NCBI GenBank assembly: GCA_947448395.1
Contig: CANFNA010000005.1
Span: 1 to 47,567, forward strand
Direction of reading: 5' to 3'
From: Chthoniobacteraceae bacterium
Lineage (GTDB): Bacteria > Verrucomicrobiota > Verrucomicrobiia > Chthoniobacterales > Chthoniobacteraceae
DNA: 47,567 nucleotides
Both the position numbers and the translations under genes were made by a program. The notes below the pieces were generated by a model. That model was not told the DNA's origin, did not search any database, and saw only the letters and a program-made list of their open reading frames with translations. How positions within the stretch are numbered: the first letter of the stretch is position 1; every line of letters starts with the position of its first letter. Of this stretch, positions 31,993 to 41,620 are shown in pieces.

Positions 31993-32901
31993 TTACTGCG
32001 CCGGACTGGAAGCGGTGACCCTCGCCGGTTTGTAGTCCGCGGCATGATAAGAACTACGCACCAACGGCCCGGAAGCCACGTGCCCAAAGCCCTTGCCGTA
32101 GGCCACCTCTTTGTATTTCTCAAACATCTCAGGGTGAATGTACTCCACCACTGGCAAATGCTGCGGACTTGGGCGTAGGTACTGACCCAATGTCAGGTTC
32201 TCAACCCCAGCAACCCGAAGGTCATCCATCGCCTGCAGAATCTCTGACTCCTGTTCACCAAGCCCAAGCATCATTCCGCTCTTGGTCACCACAGCAGGCT
32301 CCAACTCCTTCACCCGCGCCAATACCTTCAGCGAAATCCGATATTTCGCGCGAGAACGCACCATGGGCGTCAGACGCTCCACGGTCTCCAAGTTGTGATT
32401 GAAAATGTCCGGTCCAGCAGCAAGCACCACCTCGATGCACTCGTCCTTTGCATGAAAATCGGGTGTAAGAACCTCAATCACAATCGCCGCATCCACAGCC
32501 CGAATCGCGCGAATTGTCTGCGCAAAATGTTCCGCTCCGCCATCCTTCAAATCGTCACGCGCAACCGCCGTCACCACCACATGCTTCAGACGCATTCTAC
32601 GCACCGCCTCTGCCACCCGCTGCGGTTCGTCCGCCTCCAATGCAAAAGGCTTTGCTGTCGTCACCGCACAAAATCCGCAGGCCCTCGTACAACGATCTCC
32701 GGCGATCATGAAGGTCGCCGTTCCTTGACTCCAACATTCCCACCGATTTGGACACTGCGCCTCCTCACACACCGTGTGAAGCTTCAAGTCCGAAACGAGC
32801 GCCTTCGTTGAAAAAAAGACGGGGTTGGAAGGAAGTCGGACCCGAATCCAGTCGGGTTTCTTAGCTTGATGCAAGGCGGGGTCGATCTTCGAGCAGGCCA
32901 T
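31993..32901 (-). CDS. lipA: Lipoyl synthase
   Basis: CEEAQCPNRWECW and radical-SAM CTRACGFCAV motifs; MLGLGEQESEILQAMDDLRVAGVENLTLGQYLRPS. Confidence 0.97.
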   Translation of the reverse strand: MACSKIDPALHQAKKPDWIRVRLPSNPVFFSTKALVSDLKLHTVCEEAQCPNRWECWSQGTATFMIAGDRCTRACGFCAVTTAKPFALEADEPQRVAEAVRRMRLKHVVVTAVARDDLKDGGAEHFAQTIRAIRAVDAAIVIEVLTPDFHAKDECIEVVLAAGPDIFNHNLETVERLTPMVRSRAKYRISLKVLARVKELEPAVVTKSGMMLGLGEQESEILQAMDDLRVAGVENLTLGQYLRPSPQHLPVVEYIHPEMFEKYKEVAYGKGFGHVASGPLVRSSYHAADYKPARVTASSPAQ

Positions 32902-33002
32902 AGCCCCTTACCCTAGGCAACCATCCGTCAAAATCAACCGCCAGACCTCAAATCATCTCTCCATCTAAACGAATATTTTCCTCCACCCATCTCCACACTA
33001 TT

Positions 33003-33836
33003 GTGGAACTCGTGCGCTCTAAGCTCGCCCTCCCATTCCAGACAGCCCTTTTGGCACTGCTCTTCCTCTGTCTCCACGGTTTCCTCCATGCCGTTAGCCA
33101 AGACAATGCACTGATCCAAACGCTCAACTCCAATAGCGACGAATCTCGCCGACTCGACGCACTCCACCAACTCGAAAAGGCCGGCACCCTAACCGCAATC
33201 CATATCACCCGCTCCATCACAGACATCTCCCCAAACATCAGAGCGGAGTCTCTTCGGATCGGCAAAGGCTTTGCTGCTCAAGACCCAGACCTCATGGTGC
33301 GGCTTATGGCTCTCGCCAACGATCGCTCACCCATTGTGAGGATCGAAGTAATGCCCTTTCTCCTCTCAATCAATCATCCGAAAGCACGTGCGCTTTTTCT
33401 CCAAGTCTTCCGCGCTGAAGCCGACAATCCAAAGACCTGGCCCATCGCAATTCCTCAACTCGGCGCTGATTTGCTACCCTGCGTCGAATCCTTGGCATCA
33501 TCCGATGACTGGAAAAAAGAAGCACCCAGACGGACCCAGTTTTACGAAATCGCAGCCAATCATCTTCGTGAAGAGGGTTCAAAAGCGGGGGTCGAACAGT
33601 TGCTCCAATTCCTTGCCACCGCCCAATCCCCCCCCCGATGGGCGCGAGCTGCCCTACTACGGGGCGTTTTAGGACAGCAAGCATCGCAATCAAACGAGCT
33701 CGCCCCAGTCACGGCCACCCTAGTCTTCGACAGCATTCCGCCATGCGTTCAAGCGCTCTTAGATTCCAAAGACAAGGACATCGCAACGATCATCCGCAAC
33801 CCAAATTCAGCACTCCGCTGGCCGATCTCCCCATGA
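33003..33836 (+). CDS. HEAT-repeat-like hypothetical secreted protein
   Basis: Hydrophobic N-terminus and helical repeats (DESRRLDALHQLEKAG; PIVRIEVMPFLLSINHPKARALFL). Confidence 0.55.
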   Translation: MELVRSKLALPFQTALLALLFLCLHGFLHAVSQDNALIQTLNSNSDESRRLDALHQLEKAGTLTAIHITRSITDISPNIRAESLRIGKGFAAQDPDLMVRLMALANDRSPIVRIEVMPFLLSINHPKARALFLQVFRAEADNPKTWPIAIPQLGADLLPCVESLASSDDWKKEAPRRTQFYEIAANHLREEGSKAGVEQLLQFLATAQSPPRWARAALLRGVLGQQASQSNELAPVTATLVFDSIPPCVQALLDSKDKDIATIIRNPNSALRWPISP

Positions 33837-33885
33837 CGCCATACACTCAACTTCATCTCCTTGTTTGCAGCCCGACCGGCACTCC

Positions 33886-34722
33886 ATGAAATCCGTACCC
33901 GCGCACGATCTCATCGCAATCGCTCTCGCCGAGGACATCGGCTCCGGAGACTTAACCTCGGAGTATTTCGTCGAAAAGCGTCCCGCTAAGGCCCGCTTGT
34001 TCTGCAAAGAAAACGCTGTCGCAGCCGGAGTCGAAATCGCAGCAGACGTTTTCCTGCGCGTCGACCCGAGTTGCCGCGTCACCATCACCCGCTCCAGCGG
34101 CACTCTTCTAAACCCCGGCGATACCGCCATCGAAGTCTACGGCCCTCTCCCATCCCTGCTCACATCTGAGCGCGTTGCACTGAACTTCCTCCAACATCTT
34201 TCCGGCATTGCCACCTTAACCCGACAATTTGTAGATGCGGTTTCAGGGACTAAGGCTCAGATCTTAGACACACGCAAAACCGTCCCTGGATTGCGCCTCC
34301 TCGAAAAAGCAGCCGTCGTTGCAGGAGGCGGAATCAACCACCGCATGGGCCTTTACGACATGGTTATGGTCAAGGACAACCATCTCGCCTCGGGCACATC
34401 TCGCATTGAACTCCAAAACGCCATTCACAAACTTCACGCCAAACACCCTCGCGTTGCCGTTACTCTGGAAGCAGACACGCTCGAGCAAGTCCGAATGTTC
34501 CTCGAGATGGAAGGCGTACACGTCATCTTGCTCGACAACATGAAGCTGGAGCAAATGCGCGAAGCGGTCTCTCTCTCAGCAGGCCGCGTGCTTCTCGAGG
34601 CATCCGGCGGGGTGAATCTTAAGACCGTGTCTGCCATCGCCGCAACAGGGGTTGATCGCATTTCCGTCGGAGCGCTCACCCATTCGGCAAGGGCCGTCGA
34701 CTTCTCCATGGAGCTGCTCTAA
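33886..34722 (+). CDS. nadC: Nicotinate-nucleotide pyrophosphorylase (carboxylating)
   Basis: LAEDIGSGDLTSEYF, LNFLQHLSGIATLTRQFVDAV, ILDTRKTVPGLRLLEKAAVVAGGGINHRMGLYDMVMVKDNHL. Confidence 0.97.
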   Translation: MKSVPAHDLIAIALAEDIGSGDLTSEYFVEKRPAKARLFCKENAVAAGVEIAADVFLRVDPSCRVTITRSSGTLLNPGDTAIEVYGPLPSLLTSERVALNFLQHLSGIATLTRQFVDAVSGTKAQILDTRKTVPGLRLLEKAAVVAGGGINHRMGLYDMVMVKDNHLASGTSRIELQNAIHKLHAKHPRVAVTLEADTLEQVRMFLEMEGVHVILLDNMKLEQMREAVSLSAGRVLLEASGGVNLKTVSAIAATGVDRISVGALTHSARAVDFSMELL

Positions 34723-34755
34723 CGCCCCACAGCTGAAAGCGCGCGTACCTCTACC

Positions 34756-36183
34756 TCAACCGGCGATCCCCTCAAATGGCTCGCCTTCGTTCAACGTCGG
34801 TCGCTCCGGGCGCCCCTTATAGTTGTAAACTAACCCCATGTTATCTAGACCAAGCAGCCAGAGGATCGTCGCATGCAGATCATGCACGTGAAGCCTCTTC
34901 TCCGTCGCGTGAAGCCCTAGATCATCCGTGGCACCAATGGTCTGCCCACCCTTCACTCCACCACCCGCAAACCACATCGAAAATCCAGTCGGATTGTGGT
35001 CCCGTCCATCCCCCTTCTCGCTCATCGGAGTCCGTCCAAACTCGCCACCCCAAACCACCAGCGTATCCGCAAGCATTCCCCGCGACTTCAAATCCCGAAG
35101 CAACGCGGCAACCGGCTGATCCATGCTCGCACACAGCGCGCTGTGATTCTTTTCCATCCCCGTATGCGAGTCCCACTTGCTACCGGACCCATGGAAAATC
35201 TGCACAAACCGAACGCCGCGCTCGACCATTCGCCTCGCTAAAAGACACAACCGTCCCATCTCCGCGGTCTCTTTGCGATCCAGTCCATAAAGCTTCTTTG
35301 TCGCATCGCTCTCGCCAGCCAAATCAACCGCTCCCGGCGCCTGCGCCTGCATTCGGTACGCAAGCTCGTAACTCGTCAAACGCGCACTTAACTCCGTCTG
35401 ATTCGGAAACCGCTCCGCATACCGCCCGTTGAGTGAATTGATGAAGCCTAATCGAGCCCCTTGCTGTTCCTCAGTATGCGATGGCGGCGTGTTCAAATTC
35501 GGAATTGGCTCGCTTCCACCTTGAAGACGAATCCCTTGGTAAACCGCAGGCATGAAGCCAGCACTCCAGTTCCGAGGCCCGTTCACCACACTGCTTTGGT
35601 TGTCTTGGAGCACCACAAACGCTGGCAGGTCGGCATTCTCCGTCCCAAGCCCGTAACTCACCCACGACCCCAGAGAGGGCCGCCCGCCAAGAATCGACCC
35701 CGTGTTCATCTGGCAAACTCCCGCGCTATGGTTAATCCCGTCAGACCAACAGGACCGCACAACCGCGAGATCGTCTGCGCACTGGGCCATGTAAGGAAGC
35801 CAGTCGCTCACCCACAATCCGCTCTCCCCATGCCTCTTCCACTCGCGCCGACTCGCCAAAAGAGGAGATTTCGTCTCCCCCATCGCCGTAATTACACTCC
35901 CGAAACTGTCAGGAATCGGCTTCCCTGCCAGTTCATTCAAAAGAGGCTTTGGATCGAATAAATCCAAATGCGAAGGCCCTCCTTCCATAAACAGGAAAAT
36001 CACATTCTTCGCACGCGCTTTCAGCTGCGGCGTCTTTGCAAGAAGCGGTGACGGTTGCGCCGCTTTCACCTCCCCATTCAAAAGGCTCTGGAGTGCTACC
36101 GCACCGAGACCGACTCCCGATCGAAACAGGAAATCACGTCGGGTATGTTGAGCTTCATATCGGAAACAACGCGGGTCTTTCAT
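34756..36183 (-). CDS. DUF1501 domain-containing protein
   Basis: RRDFLFRSGVGLGAVAL leader; NVIFLFMEGGPSHLDLFDPKP; VVWGGEFGRTPMSEKGDGRDHNPTGFSMWFAGGGVKGG. Confidence 0.93.
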   Translation of the reverse strand: MKDPRCFRYEAQHTRRDFLFRSGVGLGAVALQSLLNGEVKAAQPSPLLAKTPQLKARAKNVIFLFMEGGPSHLDLFDPKPLLNELAGKPIPDSFGSVITAMGETKSPLLASRREWKRHGESGLWVSDWLPYMAQCADDLAVVRSCWSDGINHSAGVCQMNTGSILGGRPSLGSWVSYGLGTENADLPAFVVLQDNQSSVVNGPRNWSAGFMPAVYQGIRLQGGSEPIPNLNTPPSHTEEQQGARLGFINSLNGRYAERFPNQTELSARLTSYELAYRMQAQAPGAVDLAGESDATKKLYGLDRKETAEMGRLCLLARRMVERGVRFVQIFHGSGSKWDSHTGMEKNHSALCASMDQPVAALLRDLKSRGMLADTLVVWGGEFGRTPMSEKGDGRDHNPTGFSMWFAGGGVKGGQTIGATDDLGLHATEKRLHVHDLHATILWLLGLDNMGLVYNYKGRPERPTLNEGEPFEGIAG

Positions 36184-36188
36184 ACTCT

Positions 36189-39100
36189 TTACTCCACATA
36201 GAGAAACTCACTCGAATTTAGTAGCGCATGACAAAAATCAGCCATTGCAGCCTGCTTCGGTACAAGGTGGCCGATCTTCGCAGCCGTCTTTTTCTCGGGC
36301 TGAGAAAGCTTCCTGTCGTGTCCACTAAAGTCCGCAAAAACATCCGGCTTCGCTTCAAACTTCCAATACCCGAGGGTCGAATCACCAACCCCTTCCGCCG
36401 TGTACAGCAGTTGAGGCTGAGAAAGTGCGCCCCCAGACAACCGCACATCATCAAGCACTCCATCAAATGAATTTGGATCCGCTCCCGATCTCCCCCCAAT
36501 CGTAAGCGGCACGTCGTTAACCCAGCCTCCACACACCGGGTGCTCAACCGTTGCCGTCAGTAACGGTTCATCGTCATTGGAGAGATCCTTCAGCGAGAAA
36601 ACCACTTTTCCTAGAGCCGCCTTCGTCGCTGGAGTCACAGAAGCAGCGATGAAATAAGGGCGGTTAATCTGCACATTCAAATCCGAAAATACCGGATACT
36701 CGATCAAAGCTCCGCTGTGATTTTCTCCCACCAACTGGATCGCAACCGTCAGAGGTTTCCTGCGCGACTTCTGTCCAGTAATCCCAAGCGCCCATCCGGG
36801 TTGCTGATGCCCCCCCAACCACTTCGCTGCAATCGTCCGAAGTGCCCCCGTAACAGCCACAGATCTCGGCACCATAAAAGCTTCCAGCGTGAATCCGCCC
36901 TCGCCGAGCATCGAGCCACTGTTTTCCACCTTAAACAACCGCTGAATTCCCTCCGGTTCGATAAGCGCTGCCTGGCCATCCCGATAAGGAACCTTATCCG
37001 GTATAAACCCTGCCTGACCCGAAAATAAACGAGCGGGGTCAGCCTGCGATTCCTGAGTCGCAATAAAAGCAACCGCCTCCGCAACTTCCTCAGGCGTCGC
37101 GGAACGTCCGAAGGCGAACTCGTACGCCCAACGCACTTGTCCCTCAACATCGTTCGGAACAAGTGCCTCCAACCGCCCCGCCATCGCCTTCCCACGGGAT
37201 CGCAACGCTGCACTATTGAGCAGAAGAAGCGATTGAACTGGGGTCGTAGTCGTATCGCGAGACGATGCGCTCGTAAACCACTGCGGCGCGTCAAACACAT
37301 CCGCCAACGCATCGCGCGTATTCCGCATAAATCGAGTGTAGATCGTCCTCACCGGCGCGTCGTGCATCTTTCCTGCGCCACCGCGCATCTCATGCAATTC
37401 ACCGCTCACGCTAAACATCGAATCGCGAATCTGCTCCGCATCCAATCGCTTCGGCACTCGATGCCAGAGAAGTCGATTTGCAGGATCCTTCACAACACAT
37501 TCCGAGAGCGAAGGGTCCTCACGACTGCTACGCCGATACGCCGCACTCGTCACAACGAGGCGGTGAAGTTTTTTTAAAGACCAGCCTTCCTTCACAAACC
37601 AACCCGCCAGCCAGTCCAACAATTCCGGATGCGTCGGTTTTTCCCCAAGCATTCCAAAATCACTCGCATTCGCTGCAAGTCCCCGGCCGAAGTGCTGCTG
37701 CCAAACTCGATTCACCATCACCCGCGAAGACAGAGGATTATCTTTGCGAGTCAACCACCGTGCCAACGCCGCTCTCCGCCCAGTGCTTTGAGGGAAGGGT
37801 ACCGCGTTCAACGGACCAGGATCCAAGATAGTCAAAACACCTGGCTCTATGTCTCCCTCACTAGGCCGCTTTGGAATTCGTACCACCGGCGCTCTCGGCC
37901 CAACATCCGACGCTGCAAAAGCCACGGGAAGGGCGACCGGTTTGTCTTTCTCAAGAGCCGCCAATTCACGACGAAGCGACAAGATCTGCTCCTTTACGTC
38001 TCCCTTAAACCGCCCGTCAACCCGTTCCCAATCATAGACCACCTGCCGCCATGCAAGCCCTGCAAGCTGTGACTCCAGAGGCTCCCTCTGATCAGATGGC
38101 TTTCGGATCATCGTCTGAATGTCGTCCGGAAACCGACCAACCGCCTCCTTCTCCGCAGCATCTAAATAAGGCTTTTCTAGCGCAGCTAGACGCTCCCGAA
38201 TCGGAGCAACCCTTGCCTCCCACGCAGCCTCTTTCTTTGCATGCTCGGCAAACTCCAATTTCGTCACCGCCGCCACATCCCCAGGTTGTATCGCCGCAAA
38301 TACCGCTCGCAGCCGATAATAATCACGCTGAAGAATCGGATCAAACTTGTGGTCGTGGCACCGTGCGCACTGCAACCCAAGTCCGAAAAAGGCGTCTCCA
38401 GTGGTGTCCGTGAGATCGTTCAGAATCGTCTCCCATTGCCCTCGTACGTCACGCGCATTCCACTCGTAAATCCCATGCCTCAAATAGCCCGTTGCAATCA
38501 GCCCTTCCGGAGAATCTGGAAAGATTTCGTCTCCCGCCAGCTGCTCCTGAATGAAGCGGTCATAAGGCTTGTCGTCGTTGAAAGCCTTAATCACATAATC
38601 CCGAAAACGCCAGGCGTGCGGTCGATACGCATCCGCCCGATATCCGTCTCCATCGGCATAACGCACTAAATCGAGCCAATGCCTCGCCATCCTCTCCCCA
38701 TATGCTGGACGTGCAAGCAGTCCATCCACCAACCTTTCATACGCCCCAGCTGACTTATCGGCCACAAATGCTGCCACCTCCTCCGGCGTCGGCGGTAACC
38801 CAGTCAAATCAAACGTCACCCTTCGAACCAAGACTGCAGCACTCGCCTCTGGTGCTGCTTTCAAACCCTCCGCCTCCAGTTTCGCCAAAATAAAACGGTC
38901 CACCGCGTTGCGGATTTCCTTGCCCTCTCCCACCTCGGGTGGCGCCACCTCTTTCAACGGTTGAAACGCCCACCACAAACGATCTTCCTCCGTTATATTT
39001 CCAGGCTTTCGCCTCCTCATCCCTCCAGTCGAGGCAGAGACATCCCCTTTTGGCCACTCCGCACCCGCTGCGATCCATTCCTCCAGAACGCGTATATCTG

Positions 39101-39440
39101 CCTCGCTGAGTTTATCTCCCTTGGGTGGCATTGCCGTGTCGGGATCCAGATGCCTTACCGCTCGCATCAATGCACTTTCATCCGGCTTTCCAGCAATCAA
39201 AACCGCCCCGTTATCACCACCGGCCGCAACAGCCTCAGCAGAATCGAGCATCAAACCGCCTCGACTCTTCTTCGCTGAATGGCTGTGGCATTTGTAGCAA
39301 TTCGCCTCCAAGACGTTGCGAGCCTTCTCAAAGGACGCCCCAGATCCCCACGCCGCAGGCCAAGCAAGCCCACTAACCACCCAAATCAGAGCCAGCGAAC
39401 GTACACGGGCTAGCCATGGTCGAGTGGATAGAGATCGCAT
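36189..39440 (-). CDS. PSCyt1 / DUF1549 / DUF1553 protein with C-terminal LamG-like insertion
   Basis: Heme motif CYKCHSHSAKKSRGGLMLDS; DUF1549 region RHWLDLVRYADGDGYRADAYRPHAWRFRDYVI; DUF1553 region NRVWQQHFGRGLAANASDFGMLGEKPTHPELLDWLA; LamG-like VPLTIGGRSGADPNSFDGVLDDVRLSGGAL. Confidence 0.9.
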   Translation of the reverse strand: MRSLSTRPWLARVRSLALIWVVSGLAWPAAWGSGASFEKARNVLEANCYKCHSHSAKKSRGGLMLDSAEAVAAGGDNGAVLIAGKPDESALMRAVRHLDPDTAMPPKGDKLSEADIRVLEEWIAAGAEWPKGDVSASTGGMRRRKPGNITEEDRLWWAFQPLKEVAPPEVGEGKEIRNAVDRFILAKLEAEGLKAAPEASAAVLVRRVTFDLTGLPPTPEEVAAFVADKSAGAYERLVDGLLARPAYGERMARHWLDLVRYADGDGYRADAYRPHAWRFRDYVIKAFNDDKPYDRFIQEQLAGDEIFPDSPEGLIATGYLRHGIYEWNARDVRGQWETILNDLTDTTGDAFFGLGLQCARCHDHKFDPILQRDYYRLRAVFAAIQPGDVAAVTKLEFAEHAKKEAAWEARVAPIRERLAALEKPYLDAAEKEAVGRFPDDIQTMIRKPSDQREPLESQLAGLAWRQVVYDWERVDGRFKGDVKEQILSLRRELAALEKDKPVALPVAFAASDVGPRAPVVRIPKRPSEGDIEPGVLTILDPGPLNAVPFPQSTGRRAALARWLTRKDNPLSSRVMVNRVWQQHFGRGLAANASDFGMLGEKPTHPELLDWLAGWFVKEGWSLKKLHRLVVTSAAYRRSSREDPSLSECVVKDPANRLLWHRVPKRLDAEQIRDSMFSVSGELHEMRGGAGKMHDAPVRTIYTRFMRNTRDALADVFDAPQWFTSASSRDTTTTPVQSLLLLNSAALRSRGKAMAGRLEALVPNDVEGQVRWAYEFAFGRSATPEEVAEAVAFIATQESQADPARLFSGQAGFIPDKVPYRDGQAALIEPEGIQRLFKVENSGSMLGEGGFTLEAFMVPRSVAVTGALRTIAAKWLGGHQQPGWALGITGQKSRRKPLTVAIQLVGENHSGALIEYPVFSDLNVQINRPYFIAASVTPATKAALGKVVFSLKDLSNDDEPLLTATVEHPVCGGWVNDVPLTIGGRSGADPNSFDGVLDDVRLSGGALSQPQLLYTAEGVGDSTLGYWKFEAKPDVFADFSGHDRKLSQPEKKTAAKIGHLVPKQAAMADFCHALLNSSEFLYVE

Positions 39441-39472
39441 TTGGTATTTCTTAAGCGGTGTCTCGGATTTTC

Positions 39473-39496
39473 GCTATCGTCCATCCGGACGATAGC
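39473..39496. promoter_or_regulatory. Perfect 10-bp inverted repeat (GCTATCGTCC-atcc-GGACGATAGC) in a divergent intergenic region
   Basis: Read directly; lies in the 89-bp gap between two divergent genes. Confidence 0.6.
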
Positions 39497-39529
39497 TTTT
39501 GTTAGCGCCTCAGCGATGCTCAAAAAGTC

Positions 39530-41620
39530 ATGCGATTCTTGCAACTCCCCCTGCCCGCGAGACGCACCAAGTCCCTCGAACGGGCGCTCCTCTTCGTCTT
39601 CTTCCTCGCCTTCGCCATAAACCTCCGCGCCGAAACGATCGCCGAGATTCGCAACCTCCCATTCTCCGAAATCGCATCCGGCAGAGAAGTACAACTATCC
39701 GGAACGGTCACGTACCTGCGCGATATCCCAACTGATTTCAATTTTTACCTCAACGATTCATCGGGAGGCGTCATGGTCTATCCTCTCGAACGGGCGAACC
39801 TGAAACTCGGCCAACGCGTATTTTTAAAAGGGATCACCGGAATGTCGGTCCACGGTTTGCTCGTGAGAAAGGCAGCTCTCCAACTCGGCCCTGCAGGGCA
39901 ACTGCCAGAGCCGCTCAAAACCACGATGGCCGAAGTGCGGGAAGGCCACCACGAAGGCCAGTACGCCGAAATGGAAGGGGTCATCCGCTCTCTGCGACTT
40001 GAATCCCCAGAACTCCAGCCACGCCGAATGGCCTTGGACTTCGGATCCCGAGCGCGAAGACTCACCGTTTGGATTTCGAATTATCCAGAAGGCAACCCTC
40101 CCTTCGAGCTCGGAGCAACAGTGCGGGTCCGCGGCGTTGTCGTACGATGGAAGAATCCGAGAGGACAGCCGCAAAGTATCAACGTTCTACTCAATTCAAC
40201 CGAAGAAGTTCTGGCGATTACCGCCCCATCGAAACCACAGTTTGAAGGAATCGATAAAACCCAGCTCTGGGACGGAGCCGAAGAGCCCGCACGCTCCGCT
40301 GAAATAACCGGCACGATCACGTTTTCATCCGAAGGACTCCTTGTCGTTCAACAAGGCACACAAGCCATGCGCATTCGCCTAAACGACTCTAACCTCTTTC
40401 CGAATCCAACTGGCCCGCAACAACTAGGAAATACAGTCCGATTGCGAGGATTCCCAGTCCTCGGAACATACACCGTCGAACTCGAAGACGCTCACATTCA
40501 GGAGTCTACTCCACCCGTGGCGATCCGTCCTGAATCCCTCCCAAACGCAGCCGCCATTTTCGCCTCACCGCAATTAGTCGACCGTGATGCCCGATTAATC
40601 ACCCTTCCTGCTAACGTTCTCTCAGTTCGCGAACGCGAAGCGCATTGGACACTTGAGCTTTTATCGGAAAATAAACCATTCACCGCGATCCTCCCACACG
40701 CGGCTCCTCCACCAAAGGAAATCCGCGCCGGCTCCCGAGTTCAATTAACTGGGATTTGCACGCTCCATTTGAGCGAGGAACGAAGGCGCTTGGGAAAGAG
40801 CCCAGACTCATTCACCCTCATGATGAGAATCCCAGAGGATCTCACACTCCTCGCTGCAGCGCCTTGGTGGACCCCGAAACGACTGCAGTCAGCGCTCCTT
40901 TTCGCAGCTCTCGGTTCCCTTTTGTTGCTCTTATCAACACTCATGCTCCGCGCACGCAACCGCCGCCTCCGTCTGGAAATTGATGCCAGACAACGTGCAG
41001 AAGCCGAGTTGGCGAACGAAAGAAGACGCGTCGCAGGTCAACTCCACGACACCCTGCAACAGACCATCACCGCAGCATCGCTCCAACTCCATGCAGCAAG
41101 TAAACTGCTACTCAATGATCCCCCATCTGCGGCCTCCTCTATCGACCTAGCTCACCAACTCATAGTCCGCAGCCGAGAGGAACTTCGAGACGCAGTCTGG
41201 GATTTACGGGTCGATGATAAAGCTCGAGTGAACCTGCACGAACTCCTCTCCCGATTGTGCCAAGAGTTTTCAGAAAGCCACCAAACCCGCATCTCCTTTG
41301 CTGGAGATACCAACACTCATTTACCCGCCCACCTCGCCACGCAAGTTGTGAGAGTCACTCGTGAAGCCACCACCAATGCCCTCAAACACGCGTCCGCTTC
41401 GTCCATCCAAGTCCAACTGACTAGCGTCGACTCAACACTCACGCTGACGATCAAAGACAACGGCCGAGGATTCAACTTGGATCGCGCCCCCGGCCCCGAA
41501 ACCGGCCACTTCGGACTGAGCGGCATGAAAGAGAGCCTAGAGCGCATCGGCGGAAGCATTGTTGTGAAATCAACGCTGGGAGCCGGAACTGTGGTGAAGC
41601 TGAAAATTCAAACCGTATGA
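39530..41620 (+). CDS. Membrane sensor histidine kinase (HisKA_3/NarX-like) with large N-terminal OB-fold-like sensor region
   Basis: RRRVAGQLHDTLQQTITAASLQLHAASKLL (HisKA_3 H-box), VTREATTNALKHASASSIQV and DNGRGFNLD (ATPase); TM LQSALLFAALGSLLLLLSTLML; about 420 aa extracytoplasmic region. Confidence 0.88.
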   Translation: MRFLQLPLPARRTKSLERALLFVFFLAFAINLRAETIAEIRNLPFSEIASGREVQLSGTVTYLRDIPTDFNFYLNDSSGGVMVYPLERANLKLGQRVFLKGITGMSVHGLLVRKAALQLGPAGQLPEPLKTTMAEVREGHHEGQYAEMEGVIRSLRLESPELQPRRMALDFGSRARRLTVWISNYPEGNPPFELGATVRVRGVVVRWKNPRGQPQSINVLLNSTEEVLAITAPSKPQFEGIDKTQLWDGAEEPARSAEITGTITFSSEGLLVVQQGTQAMRIRLNDSNLFPNPTGPQQLGNTVRLRGFPVLGTYTVELEDAHIQESTPPVAIRPESLPNAAAIFASPQLVDRDARLITLPANVLSVREREAHWTLELLSENKPFTAILPHAAPPPKEIRAGSRVQLTGICTLHLSEERRRLGKSPDSFTLMMRIPEDLTLLAAAPWWTPKRLQSALLFAALGSLLLLLSTLMLRARNRRLRLEIDARQRAEAELANERRRVAGQLHDTLQQTITAASLQLHAASKLLLNDPPSAASSIDLAHQLIVRSREELRDAVWDLRVDDKARVNLHELLSRLCQEFSESHQTRISFAGDTNTHLPAHLATQVVRVTREATTNALKHASASSIQVQLTSVDSTLTLTIKDNGRGFNLDRAPGPETGHFGLSGMKESLERIGGSIVVKSTLGAGTVVKLKIQTV

